A stretch of 13,241 nt of DNA from BOG-908 sp964250925 (lineage in GTDB: Bacteria > Pseudomonadota > Alphaproteobacteria > Acetobacterales > Acetobacteraceae), in the NCBI GenBank assembly GCA_964250925.1, contig CAXUHU010000092.1:1-13241 (forward strand), given 5' to 3'. Shown here piece by piece: positions 1 through 6,029 of the stretch (positions within the stretch are counted from its first letter, which is position 1; each line of letters begins with the position of its first letter). Under the pieces are notes generated by a model that saw only the letters and a program-made list of their open reading frames with translations, made no database searches and was not told the DNA's origin. The translations under genes and the position numbers were made by a program.

Positions 1-301
1 CGTTCGGCGGCTCGTCGGTGAAGCCATCGACGTGGGGGTTCGGCTTCCAGACTAGGTCGATCGTTTCGGGATTCCTGGCGAAAGGCTCGCCGCAATTCGT
101 CCGCGTTGACACGAGCACTTTGGCTGCCCCGGCATGTTTATACAACCTCGGCAGAACCGAGTAGGCGAGGTGGTCGCCAAGGCCGCCGGCATGTACGCCT
201 ATGACAACGGTCGTGCGGCCGAAACGCGGCGTCTCATGCCGCATGATCCGGTCGAGGCGGCCGGAGAGGTTGCCACGCAGCAACTCGGCGAAAGCGGCCA
301 T
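1..301 (-). CDS. Partial uncharacterised protein, possibly glycosyltransferase-9-like (N-terminal 100 residues)
   Basis: An open frame starts at ATG 301-299 on the minus strand and runs without a stop off the left edge, giving 100 residues. A weak ribosome site (AGATAGGA) lies just upstream. Residues 31-52 read as a beta strand followed by a glycine loop (HAGGLGDHLAYSVLPRLYKH). Then come a second strand (KVLVSTR) and the segment RNPETIDLVWKPNPHVDGF near residues 77-94. A G-G-L-G-D loop after the first strand, followed by text about a neighbouring site, resembles the N-terminal half of GT-B/ADP-heptose-type glycosyltransferases, but I cannot name the family. Codon use looks coding, with GC-rich third positions. 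It lies on the same strand as the protease and crtDC but 191 bases beyond them, so it may be a separate unit. That it is a gene is fairly likely; the function is a guess. Confidence 0.6.
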   Translation of the reverse strand, partial: MAAFAELLRGNLSGRLDRIMRHETPRFGRTTVVIGVHAGGLGDHLAYSVLPRLYKHAGAAKVLVSTRTNCGEPFARNPETIDLVWKPNPHVDGFTDEPPN

Positions 302-302
302 G

Positions 303-492
303 AAAATCCTATCTGTATCGCGGTGTGCCGATGCGCGAGGGGGTCTGCATCGCGGCAGTTTGCCGGGCGGGCGCGATGAGCCTTCCGCGCACGATTACGA
401 TGGCTTCTGGCAGCCGAACCCACCGCGATCGAGCTCTTTGTCACAGCGGGCATGTTTATCGCGGTTGAGGGTCAACCCGACGCGGTCATGCT
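303..492. other. Non-coding spacer between the protease gene and the partial leftmost gene
   Basis: I see no convincing coding frame on either strand here. The only structure noted is a small perfect hairpin at 463-477 (GGTTGA, loop GGG, TCAACC), 15 bases past the protease stop codon. It has no T tract on the side expected for a minus-strand intrinsic terminator, so its role is unclear. The spacer probably holds the 3' end of the crtDC-protease transcript and the promoter of the leftmost gene, but I see no clear promoter boxes. Confidence 0.5.
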
Positions 493-1383
493 CTATTGCA
501 CGAAAGCGCGCTGGCCGGCGTAGGCTATCCACAGGTCATGTCGCTGGAAGAAGTCGGCGCCGAGCATGATGTCGGCGAAGGGAATATGGACGGGGGCGAT
601 CAGGACGGGCAGTTCGGCGCGATGGGCGCCGCCGAGGTCCACGCTGTGCAGGCGGGTTGCGTGGCTGAACACGTCCCGGCCGTCGGCGCCGCGCGAGACG
701 GAGATACGGGCGGCGGCGCTGAGTCCCAGGCGGGTTGCCGCCTCGACGCTGAGCGTGGTGGTGAGCGCGCCGGTGTCGAGCAGGGCGCGCAGATGCTGGC
801 CGTTGATGGTGACCGGCATGGTGACGAGGCTGCCGGTGCTGCGCTCCAGGTTGACGGACGCGTAGGCGCCGCGCCAGGCCGGGGCTACGGTGTCGCAATC
901 GTTGCGTTGCCACAGCACGACGCGGCGGGCGGCGAAGTTGAACTCGACCTCGTAGCCGGACAGGATCTGGCCGCCGATGACGCCGGCCAGCGGCGGGTCC
1001 GTCTGCGGCACGGATGGCAGGTTCATCACCGCCGCACCCGATTGCGGCAGCTCGGCGTCGCCCAGTTCGAAGCGCTGGATGATCAGGTCGTGCGCGGTGC
1101 TGGTGCCGCCGATGCCGTGCATGATGGTGGTGTGGTGCGGGTCCTCCGGCAGGCGCAAGGCCGCCTGCACCTGCTCGCGTATGGCCAGGCGTTCGTCGCC
1201 GGTGTCGAGCAGCATGGAGACCGGCTGGCCGTCGATCCGGGCCGGCACGACCGCGTAGGCCGTGCCGGGCGCCATGGGCAGGTCGGCCGCGCGGTCCAGC
1301 CGGCAGGCTGCCGGCGAGGACGCCGAGGGCGAGGCGGCGCTGCAGGCCGAAAGCATGCATGCGAGAGCCAGGATGCGGCGCAC
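493..1383 (-). CDS. Retropepsin-like aspartyl protease, predicted lipoprotein with two DTG lobes
   Basis: This 296-residue protein carries a lipoprotein signal (RRILALACMLSAC, lipobox LSAC, Cys14), so it is probably anchored on the outside of the inner membrane or in the outer membrane. It has two retropepsin-like halves. The first has LLDTGDER around residues 58-65, with Asp instead of the usual Ala/Ser after DTG, and ends in GVIGGQILSGYEVEFN. The second has LLDTGALTT around 201-209 and ends in IMLGADFFQRHDLWIAY. The internal duplication suggests that one polypeptide supplies both catalytic aspartates, as in pepsins. I chose GTG 1383 because the signal peptide begins there and GGAA precedes it; ATG 1446 would add 21 residues inside crtC. 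It starts 11 bases after the crtC stop, so it is probably cotranscribed with crtDC. Substrate unknown. Confident as a protease-fold lipoprotein, not about its role. Confidence 0.85.
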   Translation of the reverse strand: MRRILALACMLSACSAASPSASSPAACRLDRAADLPMAPGTAYAVVPARIDGQPVSMLLDTGDERLAIREQVQAALRLPEDPHHTTIMHGIGGTSTAHDLIIQRFELGDAELPQSGAAVMNLPSVPQTDPPLAGVIGGQILSGYEVEFNFAARRVVLWQRNDCDTVAPAWRGAYASVNLERSTGSLVTMPVTINGQHLRALLDTGALTTTLSVEAATRLGLSAAARISVSRGADGRDVFSHATRLHSVDLGGAHRAELPVLIAPVHIPFADIMLGADFFQRHDLWIAYAGQRAFVQ

Positions 1384-1393
1384 GGCGATTCCG

Positions 1394-2389
1394 TCACGGT
1401 TCGGTATGGAACGGCGTAACGCCGGATCGTTGCGCGGGCAAGCCATCCGGCCTGCTGCGGGACAGCCGGATCGCGCGCGGCGCCTTGAAGGGCAGCATCG
1501 CCTGCACCGCCGGGTTGACGAAGCGGGTCAGCGACAGCGTTTCGTGCACCGCGGTGACCGGCTCGCCCAGCACCCGTGTCGCGATCACTGAGCGCGCGTA
1601 GAACGGCGCGTCCTCCAGGCGCTGCACCACGCGGGGTGCAGCGCCCGGGTCGGCCAGCGTGCGCAGCCGCATGCCCCAGCGGCTGCGGCCGATTTCGGCC
1701 GCCGGCGGCGGCTCGAAATCCTGCGCCCGGCCGGCACCGTCGTAGCGCAGCGCCGTGCAGAAGGGCGCGCCGTCGCGGCGGATGCCGTGATACAGCACGG
1801 CCACGCCCTGGCGAAGCGGCGCGCGGCACCAGTCCCACTCCAGGAACCCGTCCTCGAGCGGCTCGTCGCCGGCGTTGGTGTCGAAATAGGCGTGGCCCTG
1901 CCAGGCGAGCGCGGGCTGGCGCAGGGCCACCTCCACGCGGGCGGCGGGCGCGATCGGCCCCCAGCGGTGGCGGCCCACCCCGTCGAGCGCGACCTGATGG
2001 GTGGCCAGCGCGTCCGGGGTAAGGCGCAGGGTGCCGCGCAGGCGGGTGGGCCAGGGTGCGGTCACCTCGTCGACCTCGGCGGTGAGCACGGCGCCGTCCC
2101 AGGCGAGGTGCGAGCGGCCGATCGCTAAGTGGTCGGCGGTGCGCGACAGTGCGGCGGCGGGGCGCTCCGTCATCGCCCAGCGATGGCCGCCCGCGCCGTA
2201 GAGCGCCAGGTTCATCGCGCAGTGGTTGTCCGCCTGGCCGCCGCCGCCGCGCCGTGCCGCGCGGTACCAGGGGGAGAAAACGCTGCCGATAAAGGCGATC
2301 AGCGTCAGGCCGTGCCGCCCGTCATCGCTCAGCGCGTCGAGATACCACCAGCGGTAGCCGCGCGGGGCTACCTGCGTGTCGAACGCCCA
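1394..2389 (-). CDS. crtC: Acyclic carotenoid 1,2-hydratase (hydroxyneurosporene synthase)
   Basis: CrtC adds water across the terminal 1,2 double bond of neurosporene or lycopene to make the 1-hydroxy carotenoid, the first step towards spheroidene or spirilloxanthin. Family landmarks in order are WWYLDALSDDGRHG, FIGSVFSPWY, NHCAMNLALYG, RHRWGPIAP, WQGHAYFDTNAGDEPLEDGF and LEDAPFYARSVI. The stop is at 1394-1396. Family similarity begins at about AFDTQVAPRGY near 2386. The start is not resolved: between the crtD lesion and this point the frame has no ATG, GTG or TTG. The nearest ATG in frame is 2500, inside crtD, and an ATG at 2390-2388 lies one base out of frame. The entry begins where similarity begins and is not a claimed start codon. 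Expression may depend on a fusion with CrtD or on a sequence error here. The family call is secure. Confidence 0.85.
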   Translation of the reverse strand, partial: WAFDTQVAPRGYRWWYLDALSDDGRHGLTLIAFIGSVFSPWYRAARRGGGGQADNHCAMNLALYGAGGHRWAMTERPAAALSRTADHLAIGRSHLAWDGAVLTAEVDEVTAPWPTRLRGTLRLTPDALATHQVALDGVGRHRWGPIAPAARVEVALRQPALAWQGHAYFDTNAGDEPLEDGFLEWDWCRAPLRQGVAVLYHGIRRDGAPFCTALRYDGAGRAQDFEPPPAAEIGRSRWGMRLRTLADPGAAPRVVQRLEDAPFYARSVIATRVLGEPVTAVHETLSLTRFVNPAVQAMLPFKAPRAIRLSRSRPDGLPAQRSGVTPFHTEP

Positions 2390-3772
2390 TCCGCGATCAC
2401 GGTGGCTGCCGCCAGCCGGCCCGAGAGTGCGGCCATCGGCACCCCTGCCCCCGGATGCGTGCTGCCCCCCGCCAGGTACAGCCCCGGCAGCCGGAAACAT
2501 TTTCCCGAACGCCGCCGGTCCCGTGGTCACGCTGGCCGCCGATGTCCGGTCCACATGCAGGCCGTAGCGTTCCAGCAGGCCAAAACTGCGGTCCGTGCAT
2601 TGTTCAATCTCCGTATCGGATAAGTCGCCGCCGGTGGCCGGCGCGTTGACGAGGCATAGCAGGCGTTCCGGTCCGCCCGGTGCCGTGGCGTCGTCGCGAT
2701 CCTGCGCACAAACATACACGGTCGGCTCGCGCGGCAGCCGCTTGCCACGAAAGATGTCGGCAAACTCGGCGGGGTAGTCGGACGAGAAAAAGATGTTGTG
2801 ACGCGTGAGAGGAAAGCCGGACGTGCGCGCGTGCATGGCCCAGGTAAGGGCGGAGAGCGAGCGCTGCGCCGGTGGCGTCGGCGGTACGGCTCCAGATGCG
2901 GCGGCGCCGAAGCAGCCGGCGGCGAGTGCGGCGGCGTCGGCATTGAGCACCACGGCGTTGGCGGCCAGGTGTTCGCCGTCATCCAGCGTAACGCCGCTGG
3001 CACGGCCGGCCTCGACGGCAATGGAGTGCACGCCAGCACTGTAGCGGAATGCCACGCCGTGAGACGCGGCCAACTCGGCCAGGGCGGCTGCCAGACGGTG
3101 CATGCCGCCCTGGACCAGCCACACGCCGTCGCGCTCCACATGCGCCACCAGCATCAGCGTGGCGGGCGCGCGATACGGCGAGGAGCCGCAATAGGTGGCG
3201 TAGCGGCCGAACAATTGCCGCAGCCTGGCATCGGCGAAATGGGTGTGCAGGGCGGACATCAGCGTGGTGAACGGGCTGATGGCCAGCATGCGGCGGACGC
3301 CGGCGGATTTCACCAGTGAGAGCGGCGTGGGCAGGCCGGACCGCAGGAAAGGCTTATCGAGCACGTCGTAGATGCGCCGGGCCTGCTGGGTAAACGCGCG
3401 GAAGCCGGCCGCCTCGCGGGCGCCGGCAAACGTGCCGATCGCGTCGGCGGTGCGGTCGGTGTCGGCGTAGAGGTCGAGCTGCTGGCCGGGTCCCCAGGCG
3501 TGGCGGGCCAGGATTTCGGCGGGTTGCAGGCCGATATGGTGGCCGAGCTGCGTGCCGGCGTCGGCGAAGATCGACTCGAACACCCAGCGCATGGTGAACA
3601 CCGTGGGGCCGGCATCGATCAGCGTGCCGCCGATGTCGAGCGCGCGCATCTTGCCGCCCGGTGCGGGCTGGCGCTCGAGCACGGTGACCTGGTGGCCCGC
3701 CACGGCCAGGTCGAGCGCTGCCACCAGTCCGCCGATGCCCGCGCCCACTACGGCAACACGCTGCCGGTCCAT
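1394..3772 (-). CDS. Continuous crtD-crtC reading frame (792 codons) created by a lesion in crtD
   Basis: From the crtD start at ATG 3772 the same frame stays open through crtC to the stop at 1394-1396. Residues 1 to about 428 read as CrtD. About 33 residues around 2390-2485 match neither family, and the rest reads as CrtC. The conserved C-terminus of CrtD is encoded in this same stretch but in the neighbouring frame. The single long frame is therefore best read as the result of a frame-shifting deletion, not as an evolved fusion. If translated as it stands, it would give a CrtC fused to a CrtD that lacks its last roughly 65 residues. The two parts are described separately. Confidence 0.6.
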   Translation of the reverse strand: MDRQRVAVVGAGIGGLVAALDLAVAGHQVTVLERQPAPGGKMRALDIGGTLIDAGPTVFTMRWVFESIFADAGTQLGHHIGLQPAEILARHAWGPGQQLDLYADTDRTADAIGTFAGAREAAGFRAFTQQARRIYDVLDKPFLRSGLPTPLSLVKSAGVRRMLAISPFTTLMSALHTHFADARLRQLFGRYATYCGSSPYRAPATLMLVAHVERDGVWLVQGGMHRLAAALAELAASHGVAFRYSAGVHSIAVEAGRASGVTLDDGEHLAANAVVLNADAAALAAGCFGAAASGAVPPTPPAQRSLSALTWAMHARTSGFPLTRHNIFFSSDYPAEFADIFRGKRLPREPTVYVCAQDRDDATAPGGPERLLCLVNAPATGGDLSDTEIEQCTDRSFGLLERYGLHVDRTSAASVTTGPAAFGKMFPAAGAVPGGGQHASGGRGADGRTLGPAGGSHRDRGWAFDTQVAPRGYRWWYLDALSDDGRHGLTLIAFIGSVFSPWYRAARRGGGGQADNHCAMNLALYGAGGHRWAMTERPAAALSRTADHLAIGRSHLAWDGAVLTAEVDEVTAPWPTRLRGTLRLTPDALATHQVALDGVGRHRWGPIAPAARVEVALRQPALAWQGHAYFDTNAGDEPLEDGFLEWDWCRAPLRQGVAVLYHGIRRDGAPFCTALRYDGAGRAQDFEPPPAAEIGRSRWGMRLRTLADPGAAPRVVQRLEDAPFYARSVIATRVLGEPVTAVHETLSLTRFVNPAVQAMLPFKAPRAIRLSRSRPDGLPAQRSGVTPFHTEP
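2368..3772 (-). pseudogene. crtD: Methoxyneurosporene/hydroxyneurosporene 3,4-desaturase, deleted and frameshifted near the 3' end
   Basis: CrtD introduces the 3,4 double bond into 1-hydroxy or 1-methoxy carotenoids. ATG 3772 has a good ribosome site (GAGGAAG, short spacing). The N-terminus has the FAD Rossmann motif VVGAGIGGLVAAL (GxGxxG at residues 10-15) and PGGKM at 38-42. The family text continues to AAFGKMFP at about residue 427 (position 2492). The conserved ending then appears one frame over: FRLPGLYLAGGSTHPGAGVP, MAALSGRLAAATVIADG and a TAG at 2370-2368. The stretch that normally lies between, with GGALYG and the ASHGW-like motif, is missing: roughly 27 residues plus a frame change. 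As written, CrtD would lack its C-terminal FAD/substrate segment and is probably inactive. It could instead be an assembly error. The gene diverges from crtE across a spacer with a PpsR operator. Confidence 0.75.
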
Positions 3773-3793
3773 TGCTTCCTCGCTTGACACGAT

Positions 3794-3811
3794 TGTCACT
3801 AAAGTCTGACA
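3794..3811. promoter_or_regulatory. PpsR/CrtJ operator, perfect TGT-N12-ACA
   Basis: TGTCACTAAAGTCTGACA matches the TGT-N12-ACA palindrome bound by PpsR/CrtJ, the redox/light repressor of photosynthesis genes in purple bacteria. It sits 22 bases upstream of the crtD start and 37 bases upstream of the crtE start. Confidence 0.8.
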
Positions 3812-3818
3812 GTCCCGC

Positions 3819-3836
3819 TGACAAGTTTGGTTGACA
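3819..3836. promoter_or_regulatory. Near-consensus PpsR/CrtJ half-operator (TGA-N12-ACA)
   Basis: TGACAAGTTTGGTTGACA differs from TGT-N12-ACA at one core base. It lies 7 bp from the perfect site, close to the 8-bp spacing of the bchC operator pair in this window, so it may be a weaker cooperative site. Confidence 0.45.
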
Positions 3837-3848
3837 GTGGGGGCTCGC

Positions 3849-4718
3849 ATGGATCCTTTGTCACGTATTGAAACGGCGCTGAACGCGGCGGTGGCCCAGG
3901 CGGAGGCGTCTGGCTGTCCGCCCGGGCTGGCGGCGGCCATGCGGTCCAGCGTGTTTCCGCGTGGCGCGCGCATCCGGCCGCGGCTGTGCCTGGCGGTGGC
4001 GATGGCGTGCGGCGAGGACGCGCCGGACCTGACCGACGCTGCTGCGGCGGCGGTGGAACTGCTGCACTGTGCCTCGCTGGTGCATGACGACATGCCGTGT
4101 TTCGACGATGCCGACACGCGACGGGGACGGCCCACGGTCCACCGACAGCATGGCGAGATGCTGGCGCTGCTGGCGGGCGACGCCCTGATCGTGCTGGCCT
4201 TTCAGATCCTGGGCGAGGCTGCTGCCGCCGCACCGGCACGGCTGGGCCGCCTGATCGGCGTGATCGGCAGGGGCGTTGGGGTGCCGCGCGGCATCGTGGC
4301 CGGGCAGGCCTGGGAATGCGAGGCGTCGGCCGACCTGGCGCTGTATCAGCGCGAGAAGACCGGGGCGCTGTTTGCCGCGGCCACGCTGGCCGGGGCGGCG
4401 TCGGCGGGGGTGGAGGCCGAGCCGTGGCGGGCCTTGGGGCTGCGGCTGGGCGAGGCCTACCAGGTGGCCGACGACCTGCGCGACGCGGTCTGTTCGGCCG
4501 AGGAACTGGGCAAGCCGGTGGGACAGGATGCGGCGCACCAGCGGCCCAACGCGGTGGCCCAGCTGGGGCTGGACGGGGCGATGGCCTGGCTGGAGGATTT
4601 GGCCGGGCGTGCGGTGGAGTCCGTGCCCCCCTGCCCCGGCCAGTCGGCGCTGCGCAACCACATCCTGAGCGAGACGTCGCGGTTGATGCCGGTGCGCCTG
4701 GCGAAACACGCCGCCTAG
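3849..4718 (+). CDS. crtE: Geranylgeranyl diphosphate synthase
   Basis: CrtE condenses isoprenyl diphosphates with IPP to make the C20 compound GGPP, the precursor of phytoene and of the geranylgeranyl/phytyl tail of bacteriochlorophyll. The 289-residue protein has the first aspartate-rich motif HDDMPCFDDADTRRGRPT (Asp80, Asp81, Asp86) and the second motif YQVADDLRD (Asp208, Asp209, Asp212). GKPVGQDAAHQRPNAV is also characteristic of CrtE. The residue pattern before the first motif fits a medium-chain (C20) synthase. I chose ATG 3849, preceded by GTGGGGG; TTG 3831 and GTG 3837 lie in the same frame. It is the first gene of the plus-strand run crtEF-bchCXYZ, with crtF beginning 16 bases after its stop, and is probably repressed by PpsR from the upstream operators. 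Identification is secure. Confidence 0.93.
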   Translation: MDPLSRIETALNAAVAQAEASGCPPGLAAAMRSSVFPRGARIRPRLCLAVAMACGEDAPDLTDAAAAAVELLHCASLVHDDMPCFDDADTRRGRPTVHRQHGEMLALLAGDALIVLAFQILGEAAAAAPARLGRLIGVIGRGVGVPRGIVAGQAWECEASADLALYQREKTGALFAAATLAGAASAGVEAEPWRALGLRLGEAYQVADDLRDAVCSAEELGKPVGQDAAHQRPNAVAQLGLDGAMAWLEDLAGRAVESVPPCPGQSALRNHILSETSRLMPVRLAKHAA

Positions 4719-4734
4719 AACCGTCTGTGATGCC

Positions 4735-5946
4735 TTGCTCCGCTTTTCCAGACACGCGCCGGATGGCTGGCCTGCGCACGGTCTCGGCGGCGTTTTAGGC
4801 TTGGCGGTCGAGGCGATCGGGGCCGGCGACGCCGGCGGCCGGCTGGGGTTCTCCCTGTCAGCCCTGCGCGACCGGCTGGTCTCCGATCCGGCGTTCCGCC
4901 GTTGGGCGGCGCGGTTTCCGCTGACGCGGCTGGTGGCGCGGCGGCGCACGGCGGCGCTGTTCGATCTGTGTGCCGGGTTCGTCTATGCGCAGATCCTGCA
5001 CGCCTGCCTGGAGCTGCGGCTGTTCGAGGTGCTGGCGGGCGGCCCGGTCGCCTTGCCGGAGTTGGCGACGCGGCTGGGTTTGCCGCTGGAGGCCGCAGGG
5101 CGGCTGGTGGATGCGGCGGTGGCCTTGCGGCTGGCCGAGCGGCGGCGCGGCCTGGTGGCGCTGGGCAGCCTGGGCGCGGCGCTGATCGACAACCCGGGCG
5201 TGGCTGCGATGGTGGCCCATCACGGCATGCTGTACGCCGATCTGGCCGATCCGGTGGCGCTGCTGCGCGGCCGGGCGGGCCCGACGCAGTTGCAGGCGTT
5301 CTGGGCCTATGCACGATCGGCCGCGCCAGCCGAGGCTTCGGGCGCTGCCGTTGGCGCCTACTCGGCGCTGATGGCGGCATCCCAGCCGCTGGTGGCCGGC
5401 GAGATACTCGACGCCTATCCAGTGGGCCGCCACCGCTGCCTGCTGGATTTGGGCGGGGGCGAGGGTGTGTTCCTGCAAGCGGCGGCGGCGCGCGCGCCCG
5501 ATCTGCGGCTGGTGCTGTTCGACCTGCCGGCGGTGGCCGGGCGGGCGGAGGCGCGCTTCGCCAAGGCGGGGCTGGCGCACCGCGCATCCGCGGTGGGCGG
5601 CAGCTTCCTAGACGATGCGCTGCCGGGCGGGGCCGACCTGATCAGCCTGGTGCGGGTGGTGCACGACCATGACGACGACGCCGTGCGCCGGCTGTTGCGG
5701 GCAGTCCGTGCGGCCTTGCCCGCCCACGGCACGCTGCTGCTGGCCGAGCCGATGGCGGCCACGCGTGGGGCGGAGCGCATGGGTGACGCCTATTTCGGCT
5801 TCTACCTTCTGGCCATGGGCAGCGGGCGGCCGCGCAGCGTCGCGGTGCTGACCGGCCTGCTGCACGAGGCCGGCTTCGCCAGCGTGCGGGCGCTGCGCAC
5901 CAGCACGCCTTTGCTCACGAGCGTGCTGGTTGCACATCCGGGGTGA
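4735..5946 (+). CDS. crtF: 1-hydroxycarotenoid (hydroxyneurosporene) O-methyltransferase
   Basis: CrtF moves a methyl group from S-adenosylmethionine to the 1-hydroxyl made by CrtC, giving methoxy carotenoids such as those on the way to spheroidene or spirilloxanthin. It belongs to the plant-type O-methyltransferase family: an N-terminal helical dimerisation region (conserved around residues 50-100, FRRWAARFPLTRLVARR and ALFDLCAGFVYAQIL), then the SAM-binding motif LLDLGGGEGVFLQAA at about 236-250 and the acidic loop LVLFDLPAV at 259-267. The frame has no ATG or GTG near the expected start. TTG 4735 gives 403 residues and TTG 4801 gives 381. An ATG at 4730 is out of frame and soon reaches a stop. 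The start is therefore uncertain; the family call is secure. It follows crtE closely and is followed by the bchC operator region. Confidence 0.9.
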   Translation: MLRFSRHAPDGWPAHGLGGVLGLAVEAIGAGDAGGRLGFSLSALRDRLVSDPAFRRWAARFPLTRLVARRRTAALFDLCAGFVYAQILHACLELRLFEVLAGGPVALPELATRLGLPLEAAGRLVDAAVALRLAERRRGLVALGSLGAALIDNPGVAAMVAHHGMLYADLADPVALLRGRAGPTQLQAFWAYARSAAPAEASGAAVGAYSALMAASQPLVAGEILDAYPVGRHRCLLDLGGGEGVFLQAAAARAPDLRLVLFDLPAVAGRAEARFAKAGLAHRASAVGGSFLDDALPGGADLISLVRVVHDHDDDAVRRLLRAVRAALPAHGTLLLAEPMAATRGAERMGDAYFGFYLLAMGSGRPRSVAVLTGLLHEAGFASVRALRTSTPLLTSVLVAHPG

Positions 5947-5953
5947 TCGTGAG

Positions 5954-5971
5954 TGTAAATCCCGGTTGACA
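5954..5971. promoter_or_regulatory. PpsR/CrtJ operator 1 upstream of bchC
   Basis: TGTAAATCCCGGTTGACA is a perfect TGT-N12-ACA palindrome. Its right half overlaps the TTGACA hexamer that could serve as the -35 box of the bchC promoter. Confidence 0.85.
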
Positions 5972-5979
5972 TACCAGTC

Positions 5980-5997
5980 TGTAAAGCTAGGCTTACA
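5980..5997. promoter_or_regulatory. PpsR/CrtJ operator 2 upstream of bchC
   Basis: TGTAAAGCTAGGCTTACA is a second perfect TGT-N12-ACA palindrome with good internal symmetry (TGTAAG/CTTACA-like). It begins 8 bp after the first, the spacing known to support cooperative CrtJ binding at the Rhodobacter bchC promoter. It ends 32 bases before the bchC start. Confidence 0.88.
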
Positions 5998-6029
5998 ACG
6001 AGATTCGAACCAGGGATGGGGAGGCCGTA

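Larger units (their letters stand above)
3773..3848. promoter_or_regulatory. Divergent crtD/crtE promoter region
   Basis: This 76-base spacer separates the divergent starts of crtD and crtE and must hold both promoters unless transcription reads in from elsewhere. TGACA/TGTCA half-sites occur repeatedly, and TTGACA occurs on the plus strand at 3784-3789 and 3831-3836. The former could act as a -35 element, but I see no clean -10 partner. The operators are listed separately. Overlap of operators with both promoters would allow one repressor to control both carotenoid units. Confidence 0.6.
5947..6029 (+). promoter_or_regulatory. bchC promoter region
   Basis: This 83-base spacer precedes bchC. 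TTGACA at 5966-5971 is a plausible -35 box, and the segment around 5988-5993 (TAGGCT) lies where a -10 would be expected but is a poor match. Two PpsR/CrtJ palindromes overlap these positions, so binding would cover the promoter. Transcription may also read through from crtEF, as in the superoperons known from other purple bacteria. Confidence 0.65.

Noticed and set aside
463..477. Hairpin after the protease gene as an intrinsic terminator
   Set aside because: The stem is only 6 bp and no T run follows on the minus strand.
496..1419. Long plus-strand open frame (307 codons) opposite the protease gene
   Set aside because: It is antisense to a gene with clear signal peptide and DTG motifs, and its translation is a low-complexity Gly/Ala/Arg/Val mix typical of shadow frames in GC-rich DNA.
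3861..4949. Minus-strand open frame of 362 codons across crtE
   Set aside because: It is a shadow of crtE and crtF in GC-rich sequence, with no motif.
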